Below, one piece after another: positions 55,068 to 64,000 of a DNA stretch of 64,000 nucleotides; the first letter of the stretch is position 1, and each line of letters begins with the position of its first letter. The notes beneath the pieces are model-generated. The model ran no database searches. It saw only the letters and a program-made list of their open reading frames with translations, and was not told the DNA's origin. The position numbers and the translations under genes are program-made. Origin of the DNA: Trichobilharzia regenti (taxonomy: Eukaryota; Platyhelminthes; Trematoda; Strigeidida; Schistosomatidae); the NCBI GenBank assembly GCA_944472135.2, contig OX235263.1:35269379-35333378 (forward strand), given 5' to 3'.

Positions 55068-55440
55068 CACGATTTCATCATGAGCTGACATTGGTTAGAG
55101 AACCATTAGAAAACCTGAGAGTACTGGACGGCTGTTTCGTCCTAGTTTGGGACTCTTCAGCAGTACGCACCCACCGGACTCGAACCCAGGACCTTCTGAT
55201 TAAAAGGCTGGCGAGCTCATAGACCATTAAGCCACTGGGACCCGATCCAACGGCCCATGAATTCTAACTCCTGTCAATTCACGACATAGCGCGACCCCTA
55301 GCGAATGTCTTCGGCGAGTATTTGCCCTCACACCCCCCGACCTGTTGCACCCTACTGGGTACGACTTCTCACTAGAACACCAGGTAACTACCTACCTGAA
55401 TAGGGATAGTCGCTAGTGAGCGTCTCATTGATATTCAAGT
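55068..55440 (-). repeat. S2 SINE, near full length, minus strand
   Basis: 3' end complement at 55073, hammerhead, tRNA-like part, and a long 5' region to about 55440 (CTAGTGAGCGTCTCATTGAT). A short fragment of a second unit follows to 55555 and contains a small inverted duplication. Confidence 0.8.
55121..55166 (-). ncRNA. Hammerhead ribozyme motif in S2, intact core
   Basis: GTACTG, CTGAAGA, GTCC/GGAC, GAAA, CAGCCG, U-C, CAGTAC. The core is complete; one stem III base differs. Confidence 0.8.
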
Positions 55441-55559
55441 GTTGGGTTGTAGGGATTTGATTGGTTTACAGGATTTCATCATGAACTGACATTGGTTAGA
55501 GAACCATTGGAACCATTGCAATCCTGTAAACCAATCAAATCCTTCAACCCAACACTTGA

Positions 55560-55985
55560 ATGACTTTATTTTGGTTGGATAGTGACTAACAGTGGTATGC
55601 ACACAGGATGCACATTTCATCCCCTTTTGAGGCATCTCAGTCAGCTGTACTGCATTTCCCACTAAGCGGTGGTGTTCCTACTGAAACTCGAACCCTGTAT
55701 CCATCGTTTCAGTATTAAATCATTATTCGTTAAGCCAAGTGAGACAAATTTTGTTCATGAATTATTAAGTTGGACCGAAAACAAATGGTAACTGATGTCA
55801 GCTGCACAAGAGGTGGCCGTCGTGGCCTAGTAGATAATACTTAAAAATTTGAAATGATGGAAGCAGGATTCCAATCTGAGTGGGAACACCATTACTCCTT
55901 GGGAATGCTGGTGCACGGATGACGAGTCCTGAGCAGGACGAAATGCACACCTGGATACCAGCGCTAGTCACCACCAAACCAAAAT
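55560..55985. repeat. Head-to-head pair of S1 (Sm-alpha-like) repeats
   Basis: Minus copy 55570-55745 and plus copy about 55805-55985. The plus copy has an A-box-like CGTGGCCTAGTAGATAATAC, then the hammerhead and the end CTAGTCACCACC. Sm-alpha repeats with hammerheads are established in schistosomes. Confidence 0.7.
55907..55962 (+). ncRNA. Hammerhead-like motif in S1 (decayed core)
   Basis: GCTGGT pairs with ACCAGC (outer stem I). Core reads ATGACGA (C3 to A), stem II GTCCTGAGCAGGAC is a perfect hairpin, GAAA, TGCACACC. C3 pairs with G8 in the active fold and the cleavage triplet is also changed, so it is probably dead. Confidence 0.6.
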
Positions 55986-56770
55986 TACCTCACGTTAGTC
56001 CTTAGACATCTCTGAAGCGTCCGTACTAGAGTCCACAAGTCAACAGAGATCGAGCCTTTCGGTCGATTGACAGGAATTAAAACATAATCTGACTTACTTA
56101 TCTTTCATTTCAACTGATCCATTTATATGTGTAACTAATTATACTCTAATTTGTTACATTGATTAATTTTCACAGATCACTACATTTTGTTTTCATTGTA
56201 TTTTCTGAAATAAGTTCAGAATGATCTACTATTACTGTGAATCAATTTCATATAAATTGACCAGCTAATTATCATTTAAACCGTATTAATAGTTCCGTTC
56301 TGTTAACCAGTTTTCCTAACCTGGTTACTATTACTATCACAAATAGTTATGGGGCAGTTGCGGTGTTTGCTACTGACAAGATTTATAAGTAGTATATAAC
56401 TGCAGATGTAAATATCTATATATATCATCTGGAAGAATAGGGAATAGCGGAAAGATGGATTTAATGAATGATGCTTGTGAAACAACTTGGAAAATATGAG
56501 AAGAAGACAAAGAAGCAAAATACTGAAGATATGTGGACATTGTGATTTTAATATATGGTAGACGTATTTTGCCCATGTATATCGAGTTACCAGTTTTATT
56601 AATCTCGTTACCAAATACTCTTGTCTTCTGTTGTTGCACAGTCATGTAGACAAGAAAGTCTGAATAAAAAATATATATATATATTATTTTGTTGGTTGGC
56701 GGTTGCTTCATTCGTGTAAGAAAGTAAAATACTTGATACTGTATACTTGATTTACCCAGTCACAAGCATG
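55986..56770. other. No recognisable gene
   Basis: AT-rich. Two overlapping minus-strand frames near 56303-56711 are shadows with TA-repeat-encoded segments. No element identified. Confidence 0.5.
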
Positions 56771-56774
56771 ATGA

Positions 56775-58010
56775 TTATTATCCCCCTGGGTTCCGGTGGA
56801 ACAACACATCTCCACTTTGTTCTATCTTCTGCTGGCCTCTTCAGCTGGGTCAACGATTTCCCCGAATTCTAGTACCTCCCCGCACTATCTCTTCTATGTC
56901 ACCCTCTCACTGACGATCCACTCGTCGCTTCCCATTGAGATTCCATTTGAGGGCCTGCGGCGCGATGTCATTCGATGGCCTCCTCGATGTTTGCCCGATC
57001 AACCTCTATCTTCTTCTATATAATTGTTAAGCAATAGGCTTTTGGTTGGTTTGTTCCCACAATTTCCTGTTACTAATTCTTTCTGATCATTTGAACTTCA
57101 CTATGGATCTAGTGGGGACAGCTGTTGATAAAAGTCTGTAAATTCTTGGAAATGCTTTTCTGGATATGTAGTATAAGTTCCGTAGTAAAGGACCAACATG
57201 ACATTTCTGTTGAAAATCCGAATCTTGTTCTTTATGCTGGCTCAGTTAGTGCAGAAGATTTTCAAACTGGTTTCAATTTGAAATGGAGTATCTTGCCTTT
57301 CCGATTCTGACTTTGTTATCTTCATCTGTTCTGACTGCCTGTGGTTGAAATGATGCTTCCTTCCTAGATAAATGAACGAAGTAACCTCTGTAAAATCTCT
57401 CCTAATGATGGTGTTTGGTGCTGACTGTTGTTGTTGTTGCTGTTGCTGCTGTTCGTTAGGTTATCTTCATCACATTCATCTTCTCTATGTTCACCTGTAG
57501 TCCTGTCTTCGCTGCTTGCCAGCCTCTTCAGCCAGTTTTATTGATTTTCGCTTGCAAGTCTTCGAGTCTGTGTGACATTAGACATAAGCGCCATCCACGC
57601 ACGAAATGTAGATCTTCAAGAGTCTTCTATCAGTGGTCCAGCGTATTCCTTCCTACCTTCTCACTCCCTGTGCACAGTCTGAAATATAATCCAGTCCACT
57701 ACAATTGAGAATGTCGTCGGTGATGTTGTTGAGCAGCCTTTTCTTACTCCTGTATTCACTTCAAACACCTTGTTAAGTTTTCCATTGTGGATCACCTGAC
57801 ACATGGCAATGCCAAATAGCCAGTTGTTGAATGAGGTTGATAAATATGTGGGCACTGAATGCCGTAGTGTTGAAGTAGTTTCCAAATTACTTCTCGTTCA
57901 ACACTTTCTGTCAAAGTCATTTTCGAAGTCTATGAAGTTGAGGCAGAGAGAGAGGTTCTTCTGCCATTCTGTGCTTTCTTCTGTGATGATCATGATTCTT
58001 AGAGTTGCAA
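56775..58010 (-). pseudogene. RTE-A-related LINE, diverged, minus strand
   Basis: Covers the reverse transcriptase palm (AMCQVIHNGKLNKVFEVNTG, VRKGCSTTSPTTF) to the 3' tail (GTTCCGGTGGAAC near 56790). Frames are broken throughout. More diverged from the other copies, so older or a subfamily. Confidence 0.7.
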
Positions 58011-58775
58011 TCTGATCAACACACAAACATGACAGCTACGTATTTACTCATATTCTATTAAGAATCCACAAAATATGCCTGTCTCTTGCGGTTGACACTG
58101 AATTCATGATCACACTAATAATAATTTATGACCTTTATGCTTGATCGTAAAGCAAATGAATCTGATCGGTATTTACAAACTAACTTTTGTGTCTATTGCA
58201 TCCCCTGGAGTTTTTATTCTAATTCCAGATAAATTTTGCCATGAATGTATCCAAATGCATAGTCTCCAAAGTACCATCTTTCACTTTATAAATGTTTTTA
58301 TTATGTAATTTTTTGCTATTTAGTAAATTCTTCCCGATAGAATTTAAATTGAACACTACTATTATCTCTGAAATATTTTTTTTTATGATTACTATATTAT
58401 ATAGGCTTGAAATTTATCAGCACAGGTGTTGCGCTAAAGGTGTTTAAACTCTACTACTACTCTTTAAATTATTGTACACTTTTAGAATTGATACAGACTA
58501 TTTATTTGTTTAAATTAATATAGTAAAATAAACACAGAGAGATAACGCTCGAAACATACTACTATTACTACTACTACTACTATTATACTACTATATAGTA
58601 GGCTGAAGGGAACAGATGATAAGCAAGAAAACACACCTGTTCTCAATCGTTTCACTATGAATGTGGTATAAATAAAAGTGTATCAGTAAGAATAATTATG
58701 ATTGCTGATTAGCAAATATTTGTTTGACAATCGAATATAAAATATTCATATATTGCAGTATGTTAAATTAATAAA

Positions 58776-58811
<36 letters not shown>

Positions 58812-58990
58812 GATCAACACAATCTATGTCTTACAGCATAATAATATATTTACGATCACAGGGATTAAAACGTTTGTCCCCGTGATGATTCGATTTTAAA
58901 GAAGCAGTTAACTTTAAATCATAATTTTATGCTAAAAAATCTGTGAAAGTCTGTTAAAGTTGTTAGAGTTTTGTTTCATTTATTGTGTTG
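58011..58990. other. No gene; TA microsatellite at about 58778-58810
   Basis: AT-rich with ACT runs near 58558-58595 and a TA run. Confidence 0.5.
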
Positions 58991-58995
58991 AGTAT

Positions 58996-59500
58996 TATTA
59001 TTATTTCCTTTAATTCCTAGAGGAACATAGGGCCTCAGACGCACGTCTCTATTACTTTCGGTTCTCTGCCAACGTTTTTCATCTGGCTCCACTTCTTCCC
59101 ACATGTTTTCATCTCCTCTTCACATGACCTCCTCAAACTCACCCTTGCACTGACGACCAACTCGCCGTTTCCCTTTCGGGTTCCACTCGAGCAATGGCTT
59201 GTCAAGTGATGTCACTTGATGGTTTGTTTTCCCAGCGTATGGCCAATCCACCTCCATTTCTTCCTGCCTATTTGTTGCATAATCCGTTCCTGGTTGGTTC
59301 GCTCATTGCCAGAGATCCCTGTTGCTGATATTTTCTGGCCGGCCATTTGATCTTGAGTATTGAGCGAAGGCAGCTGTTAATGAAGGTCTGTAGTTTGTTT
59401 GAGGTGCTCTTTGTGACGCGCTGGCCAAGTCTCTGGTCCATATAGTAGCACTGACTTGAGATCAGAGTTGAAGATCCGGATCTTATTTTTGAGTAGAGAA
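58996..59500 (-). pseudogene. RTE-A LINE, 3' end, minus strand
   Basis: Complement of the 3' tail (CCTAGAGGAACATAGGGCCT) through the C-terminal coding part to about 59500. Frames broken. Confidence 0.8.
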
Positions 59501-59765
59501 GGTGATTTTCTATGACCGGAAGTGGTGACCTTTGAATTCAAAAGAAATTTGTTCTGCAGTTGTTTCTCCCCCGTGGCCTAGGTGTATTCAACTTAAGACC
59601 CTCTCACCCTTTATTATTTTCCCTTTTTGCTTCGTAATTTTTATGATATTTATTTAAACACTGATTATCTGTCCACTTGACCCTCAGTATTACGTAACTT
59701 CTAAGATTTGGCCTAATTTATTTGTTGAATTGTCAACATATACACATATTACAACCTTCTTTATT
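59501..59765. other. No recognisable feature
   Basis: AT-rich sequence. Confidence 0.5.
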
Positions 59766-59769
59766 CTTA

Positions 59770-60215
59770 TAGCCAGGTGTATAAACTGTTTGGGTATTAG
59801 ATGGTTGGAGGCAATCGGAAATAAGCCTTGACTGCAACTCAGTTTGGTTCTAGTTGCCACTCATCAGTCAGCAAGGTGTATCTGCAACCTTGAAGGAACT
59901 ATTCATGTCCCTTCTGAGATTCGAACGCACGTCACCCAGTGCTGTCTGCAGTCAGAGACATTACCACTGAACTATTCGGGCTCGCGATTTACCTCCTGTA
60001 GGACTGTAGTGGATAGTTTTGATTGGACACTAGTCAGTAACTAGTGTAATGTGTATGTCTAGTCCTTCCTTTGGTGCAGACTGAATTTTATCAGTCACGT
60101 TTGCAGTGTGGCCACCATTCTAGGTAGCTCGGCACCACGGTGTACTGTGAATTGTTGGTATCATTTTGCACCAAAGATAGGACTAGACGCATTACGCTAG
60201 TTATTGACTAGTGTC
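59770..60215 (-). repeat. S3 SINE, longest copy, minus strand
   Basis: On the minus strand, a 5' region with GCACCAAAGGAAGGACTAGA, then GTTCAGTGGTAATGTCTCTG, a B-box GCGTTCGAATCTC, and the hammerhead. About 445 bases. The 5' region contains an internal inverted repeat (GCACCAAAG and complement). Confidence 0.7.
59826..59876 (-). ncRNA. Hammerhead-like motif in S3 (stem II decayed)
   Basis: CCTTG, CTGA, core CTGATGA, GTGGCAACTAGAACC, AAA, CTGAG, TTGCAGT, CAAGG. The first core strand is the full consensus, but the G of GAAA is lost and stem II no longer closes. Confidence 0.55.
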
Positions 60216-60231
60216 TAATCAAAAATATAAA

Positions 60232-60525
60232 CATTTTTATTTTCTTCATTATAGTAGAGGTTTTTTGTATTTCCCGATGAATGAAAAACAAAGCGATATT
60301 GCTGTTTTTACTGACGTTTCGCTATTTAATACTCCTAATAGCTTCATCAAAGTATTATTAAACCGGAATTTACAAAATCCACTCAGCATATATATAACAA
60401 AGAGTTAGGGGGTGAGAAAAATGTAGACTTAGTTCAATTTAAAAGGACATATTGAAAGTCAAAATGAAAATGAAGATCGTTCAAACCAAATATCAAAGGT
60501 AATAGTATATTTAGGATACAATTGG
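60232..60525. repeat. P3 terminus joined to P2 terminus
   Basis: 60232-60420 is a P3 end (TGAATGAAAAACAAAGCGAT, CTGACGTTTCGC). 60424-60525 is a P2 end (TTAAAAGGACATATTGAAAG). No coding sequence is attached to either. Confidence 0.6.
60309..60354 (-). ncRNA. Hammerhead motif of P3, best copy
   Basis: On the minus strand: TACT, TTGATGA, GCTATT/AATAGC stem II with a loop AGGAGTATTA, GAAA, ACGT, C, AGTA. Only C3 is changed (to U). Stem I TACT/AGTA is intact. Confidence 0.65.
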
Positions 60526-60600
60526 TGGATGGTGATTAGCAGTGGAATCCAGGATGCGCATTTCGTCCTATTTGGGACTCGTCGTAAGTCTGGGGGTCAT
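60526..60600 (-). repeat. S1 (Sm-alpha-like) end with hammerhead remnant
   Basis: Complement reads ACGACGAGTCCCAAATAGGA, then CGAAATGCGCATCCTGGATT. Stem II, GAAA and the palindromic ATGCGCAT are the Sm-alpha form; the first core strand has changed (CTGATGA to ACGACGA at two places). Confidence 0.7.
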
Positions 60601-61135
60601 TTTTGCTTGTCAAGTTGGAGAATAGGTAAAGGTAACCAAACCAAGTGTAGGTTGTGAAATACTTGATTATCGTTCGTCAGTATGAGGTTATTTTGGTTGT
60701 CAAGTTATTTTTATTTTCTTATCATAATACTCACAGTTATTACTGACGTTCAAAACATTTAGTACATTATTTTTATTATTGTTTTTTGATCCACAAACGA
60801 ACAATCATTACTTTATATTTTAATATATAAAGCTATATAGATTAGAGTAAAGCCTGAAGAAGATCTAATTGAAAACAACAATATTGTTTGCTTATACGTC
60901 TTGTTCTTTTTAGTTTTGTTTTTCTGAGAAATTTTCACATAGAATGTTTCTGGTCTAATTAATAAGTACACTAGTCTATTTACTATTATTATCTGGATAA
61001 GGTTATAGACGAGAGATGTCTACACATTAGAAAGTTTACTAATACTTGTAAATCCCCCTAAAGAATAGTAGTTCTTGTTATCAACTTTCAGAGAGGAATT
61101 AATAATTCCTTGAATGTATATCAGCGGTTTATAAC
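60601..61135. other. No recognisable feature
   Basis: AT-rich sequence. Confidence 0.5.
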
Positions 61136-61139
61136 AATG

Positions 61140-61735
61140 AATCATTTTCCGTGTGAAGTGGTATAATAAGGTGAGCAGTATGAGGTTAGGCTTTGATCGA
61201 GTGCTAGGTAGATATAAGGAGGGGAAATCAATCAACAAGGTTGTGAAGTTACACCGATTGAGATGGTTAGGAAATGTGTTAGGTATGCCTAGCCTAGTCA
61301 TCGCCTTCCTCGACAATAGGAAATGTTAGCTGACATAGGGTGAGACTGGAAAAGAGCTAGTGGTGGTCAGGCCAAAACATGACCTCACCAGTCAATGAAA
61401 TCTACAACAGTTAGTTTAAGCCAAGTAGGAAGGTGTAGACTGCTGTCTGGTTGGGATCCTCGGGACGGTAGAAACCAATGGCTGGAAACAATTGGTGATA
61501 TGGCTCAAAATCGTTCACAATGCCACAGATGCATCCACTCCTTGTGACTTATGATTTCCAATGAAACTGTTTTGTTCTTCGTTAATACTATTCCTTTGTC
61601 TCACTTTTCTGTTTACTGTCTCTAGTATGCATTTCTTCTACTTTCTTCTCTTGCTTTGTATGCTACAAGGAGGGAGTGCGGCGACTTGAAGTACCGCACA
61701 TATGTGCAAATTTCTATGTCGAAAACAGACAGACA
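61140..61735 (+). pseudogene. RTE-B LINE, 3' end
   Basis: Starts in the 'VKW.NKVS' segment, follows the copy at 31085 through 'LRWLG' and ends CGAAAACAGACAGACAG. Frames broken. Confidence 0.7.
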
Positions 61736-61899
61736 GTAAATCATGCTCACTTCTGCTTTTTCCAAAAGTCGATGATATCTAAAATAATGTGTGCTAACTA
61801 CATATTCTGTTGCCAATAGCGATACAGAATGAGAATGGTTAATTGAAAACAAAAACGATATAATTTCTGTTTTGAATGGAGAGCTTCTCAAGACTTATT

Positions 61900-62060
61900 A
61901 GTATTCCCATGGATTCATAGTAGAACATAGGGATTCAACAGTACATCTCTCCTTCGTCCTGTTCTATGCGGTCATTTTTTGCTAGCTCCATGACTGCCCA
62001 TTAGGTTTCATCTCCTCCTAACATGCTCTCCTACATGTCATCCTTGAAAATACGCCCAAA
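61900..62060 (-). pseudogene. RTE-A fragment, diverged
   Basis: Short complement match to the RTE-A 3' end (ATAGTAGAACATAGGGATTC). Weak. Confidence 0.4.
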
Positions 62061-63135
62061 TGTTCGTTTCCTGTTCGGGCTTCTGAGCTCAGAAAAAGCA
62101 GGTAGGTAGGGCTTGGGACTTGTGATCCTACTCTGGTAAAGCAACCCGGAAACTTCTAAGAAAAGATAAAATATAAAAAATAAACTTAATCTCCTCACGA
62201 CCTATGGGGTATTTATTAAACAAGCTCTTTCATTTGTTTTCAACCCTATTATTAGATGTGTTACTTTCAAACTTTGGCAGTAAAATAACATGTTTCTACT
62301 TAGATCTTAGATAATTATGCAGCTGACTGATATGAGTGGTTACCAACTACCCATGCCAGTCAGCAGTATATACCATCCTAGTATGAAACGTTTCGTTTCT
62401 TCTTTATGTCAAGGGTTTTGTCAAACTGTGGCTGAATGTTATGTCAATGCAGTATAAGCCGTGTAATTAACTGTGATGACAAATGCAGCTATTCAGACGA
62501 TCTACTGGCTCTTAAGTGTGTGGTTTCTCTGGCAGTTACGTTCAGAAATAGTAAAGTAAGAGAGGAATGATGGAAAGTACTGTGAGCATGAAGAAAAGGA
62601 GTAATTTTATCATTGAGTTACATCAGTACCTTCCAAAGGTTTAATCCATTTGTTACTCTATGAAATTAACCATGTATCCAGAATTTCACACTTTTATCAG
62701 GTTTTCTTATAAGAAAGTAAACTAGCAGAAAATTGTTCTAATCTGAGATTTATAATTTCATATTCTAAGTCATATGTTTCGCTTACATGTGGAAAGTGTT
62801 TATAATATAAGGGATACCATGTTCAAGCCATTATTGCTGTTCTCTTTTATATGTTATATCGAAGAGAAAAGAAATGTAATCACCAGGATTTTAACAGATT
62901 TAACCAGATGGGTTAACATCATTCCGCCTTTGTATAGCCTGTTTTTATCTACCTGCACTTCTGTCTTTTAGTTTAGCGGAATTTTCAATGTACAATAGTT
63001 AGCCATGTCGCTTTTGTTTAAATTTACAATAGATTTCAAAACAACAAAAAAGGAGTAAAATTATGTTTTAAACAATGATAATATAGAATTTTTATGTTAG
63101 AAATCAGTTTATTTCTAAATAACAAGTCTAATTTT
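62061..63135. other. No recognisable feature
   Basis: AT-rich sequence; a 65-codon frame at 62774 has no known motif. Confidence 0.5.
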
Positions 63136-63162
63136 TTTGAACAAAGCAAGAACTACAGTTTT

Positions 63163-63214
63163 AGCAGAATAAAATGGTACCATCTTTTATTTCGTTGCCT
63201 TCTCGTCAGCTGCT
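63163..63214 (-). ncRNA. Hammerhead motif of P1, minus copy
   Basis: AGCAG, CTGACGA, GAAGGCAAC, GAAA, ATGGTACCAT-centred stem III, CTGCT. Same as 10503-10554. Confidence 0.75.
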
Positions 63215-63266
63215 TACATGGCAAAGACATTATTAAATATATCTACAACAACAATTTTGCCATGTA

Positions 63267-63318
63267 AGCAGCTGACGAGAAGGCAACGAAATAAAAGATG
63301 GTACCATTTTATTCTGCT
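63267..63318 (+). ncRNA. Hammerhead motif of P1, plus copy
   Basis: Mirror of 63163-63214, with core and stems unchanged. Confidence 0.75.
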
Positions 63319-63360
63319 AAAACTGTAGTTCTTGCTTTGTTCAAATTCATTAAGGGGAAT

Positions 63361-63690
63361 AAATGTATCTAGTTTTTTTCTTTTGTTTACTTCTCTGAAT
63401 ACTTGTTTACATTTTCATGAAATGGCTTACATTGTTTACCCTTACATTAACAAACCGATGATTATTATATAAAAGAAATATTTTCAAATTATTCATTGTA
63501 TTGCCAAGTCGTTTCTGTATTATTTATTAAAGGATGTGTTAAGCTGGCATAAATAATGACAAAGAATAAGTTCAGTGATGTTAAGACACTTTTCATGAAA
63601 AACTGCATCCCAGTCAAACATGACAACACTGAGCGTCCCTCAAGACATTCAATAACTGAATAGTATACAACAGATATTACTGTTATTGTT
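63361..63690. other. No recognisable feature
   Basis: AT-rich sequence. Confidence 0.5.
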
Positions 63691-63691
63691 C

Positions 63692-64000
63692 AATCAAATC
63701 CCTACAAACCAATACTTGAATATCAATGAAATGCTCACTAGCGACTGGCCCTATTCAGTTAGGTAGTTACCTGGGTTCTAGTGGGAAGTTGTGATCAGAA
63801 GAGTGTAGCGTGTCAGGTGTGAGGACAAATTCTCGCCATGGATGACATTGGCTAGCGGTCGTGCTACATTGTGAATTGGCAGAAGTTAGAATTCATGGGC
63901 TGTTGGATCGGGTCCCAGTGGCTTAACGGTATACGAGCTTGCCTTGTAACCAGAAGGTCGTGGGTTCGAACCCTGATATCTGCATACTGCTGAAGGGCTA
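63692..64000 (+). repeat. S2 SINE, plus strand, cut by the window edge
   Basis: Starts AATCAAATCCCTACAAACCA, has the full 5' region (ATGCTCACTAGCGACTGGCC), the A-box-like GTGGCTTAACGGTATACGAG, the B box GGGTTCGAACCC and the first bases of the hammerhead (CATACTGCTGAAGGG). It defines the 5' end of S2 best. Confidence 0.8.

Larger units (their letters stand above)
63139..63360. repeat. Head-to-head pair of P1 ends
   Basis: Minus arm 63139-63258 and plus arm 63258-63360 are near-perfect inverted copies of the P1 terminal sequence, meeting at ACAACAATTTTGCCATGTAA with almost no spacer. No coding sequence. Confidence 0.85.

Noticed and set aside
56303..56711. Two overlapping minus-strand ORFs of over 100 codons
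   Set aside because: Overlapping frames of the same DNA with isoleucine/tyrosine runs encoded by TA repeats; no family resemblance.
18660..63990. True tRNA genes suggested by GGTTCGAATCC B boxes
   Set aside because: Each lies inside a dispersed S2, S3 or ST repeat, and no complete cloverleaf with acceptor stem could be drawn.

Overview
The window looks like repeat-dense intergenic or intronic DNA of a schistosome (blood fluke, Platyhelminthes). The species is not determinable by eye. The evidence is AT-rich sequence with TA and TTA microsatellites, many Penelope-like elements (PLEs) ending in a GIY-YIG nuclease, a Pao/BEL LTR retrotransposon, RTE and CR1-like non-LTR elements, and Sm-alpha-type short repeats carrying hammerhead ribozymes. 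I found no certain host protein-coding gene. A few exon-like stretches (10.6-12.2 kb on the minus strand, 14.2 kb on the plus strand) are listed with low confidence.

Layout. 1-1335: minus-strand Ty3/gypsy remnant (pol fragment cut by the window edge, gag remnant, LTR). 1636-10609: a Penelope element (called P1) flanked by a 10-base duplication, with an inverted copy of its own end at its left side. It is interrupted at 3163-10437 by a Pao/BEL element with one intact 1667-codon ORF, two 358-base LTRs, a TTAAC duplication and a third, inverted LTR inside its 3' region. 10.6-17.7 kb: little recognisable sequence. 17.7-31.9 kb: CR1-like, RTE, SINE and Penelope fragments. 34.5-35.6 kb: a second Penelope element (P2) with the same inverted-arm design. 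36-47.6 kb: ribozyme-bearing SINEs, Penelope remnants (P4, P5) and a large minus-strand RTE copy. 48.4-59.5 kb: RTE copies alternating with head-to-head pairs of SINEs. 59.8-64 kb: more of the same, with a head-to-head pair of P1 ends at 63.1-63.4 kb.

Names used here (local labels): P1-P5 are Penelope-like families. RTE-A ends in an AAT-rich tail after a small hairpin; RTE-B ends in GACA repeats. S1 is the Sm-alpha-like repeat. S2 and S3 are two other tRNA-like SINEs, each with a hammerhead motif. ST is a tRNA-like SINE whose 3' tail matches RTE-A.

The main signal is that hammerhead ribozyme motifs recur in at least seven apparently separate repeat families (P1, P3, P5, the family at 41.0 kb, S1, S2, S3), plus a variant form in P4. 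Several copies keep the full catalytic core. Most have a palindromic stem III, and the inverted pairs nearly always sit in the same polarity (minus copy left, plus copy right). Hammerheads in Sm-alpha and in Penelope elements are established. The breadth in one window, the S2 and S3 forms, the covarying S2 copy and the shared head-to-head arrangement are what deserve a second look.
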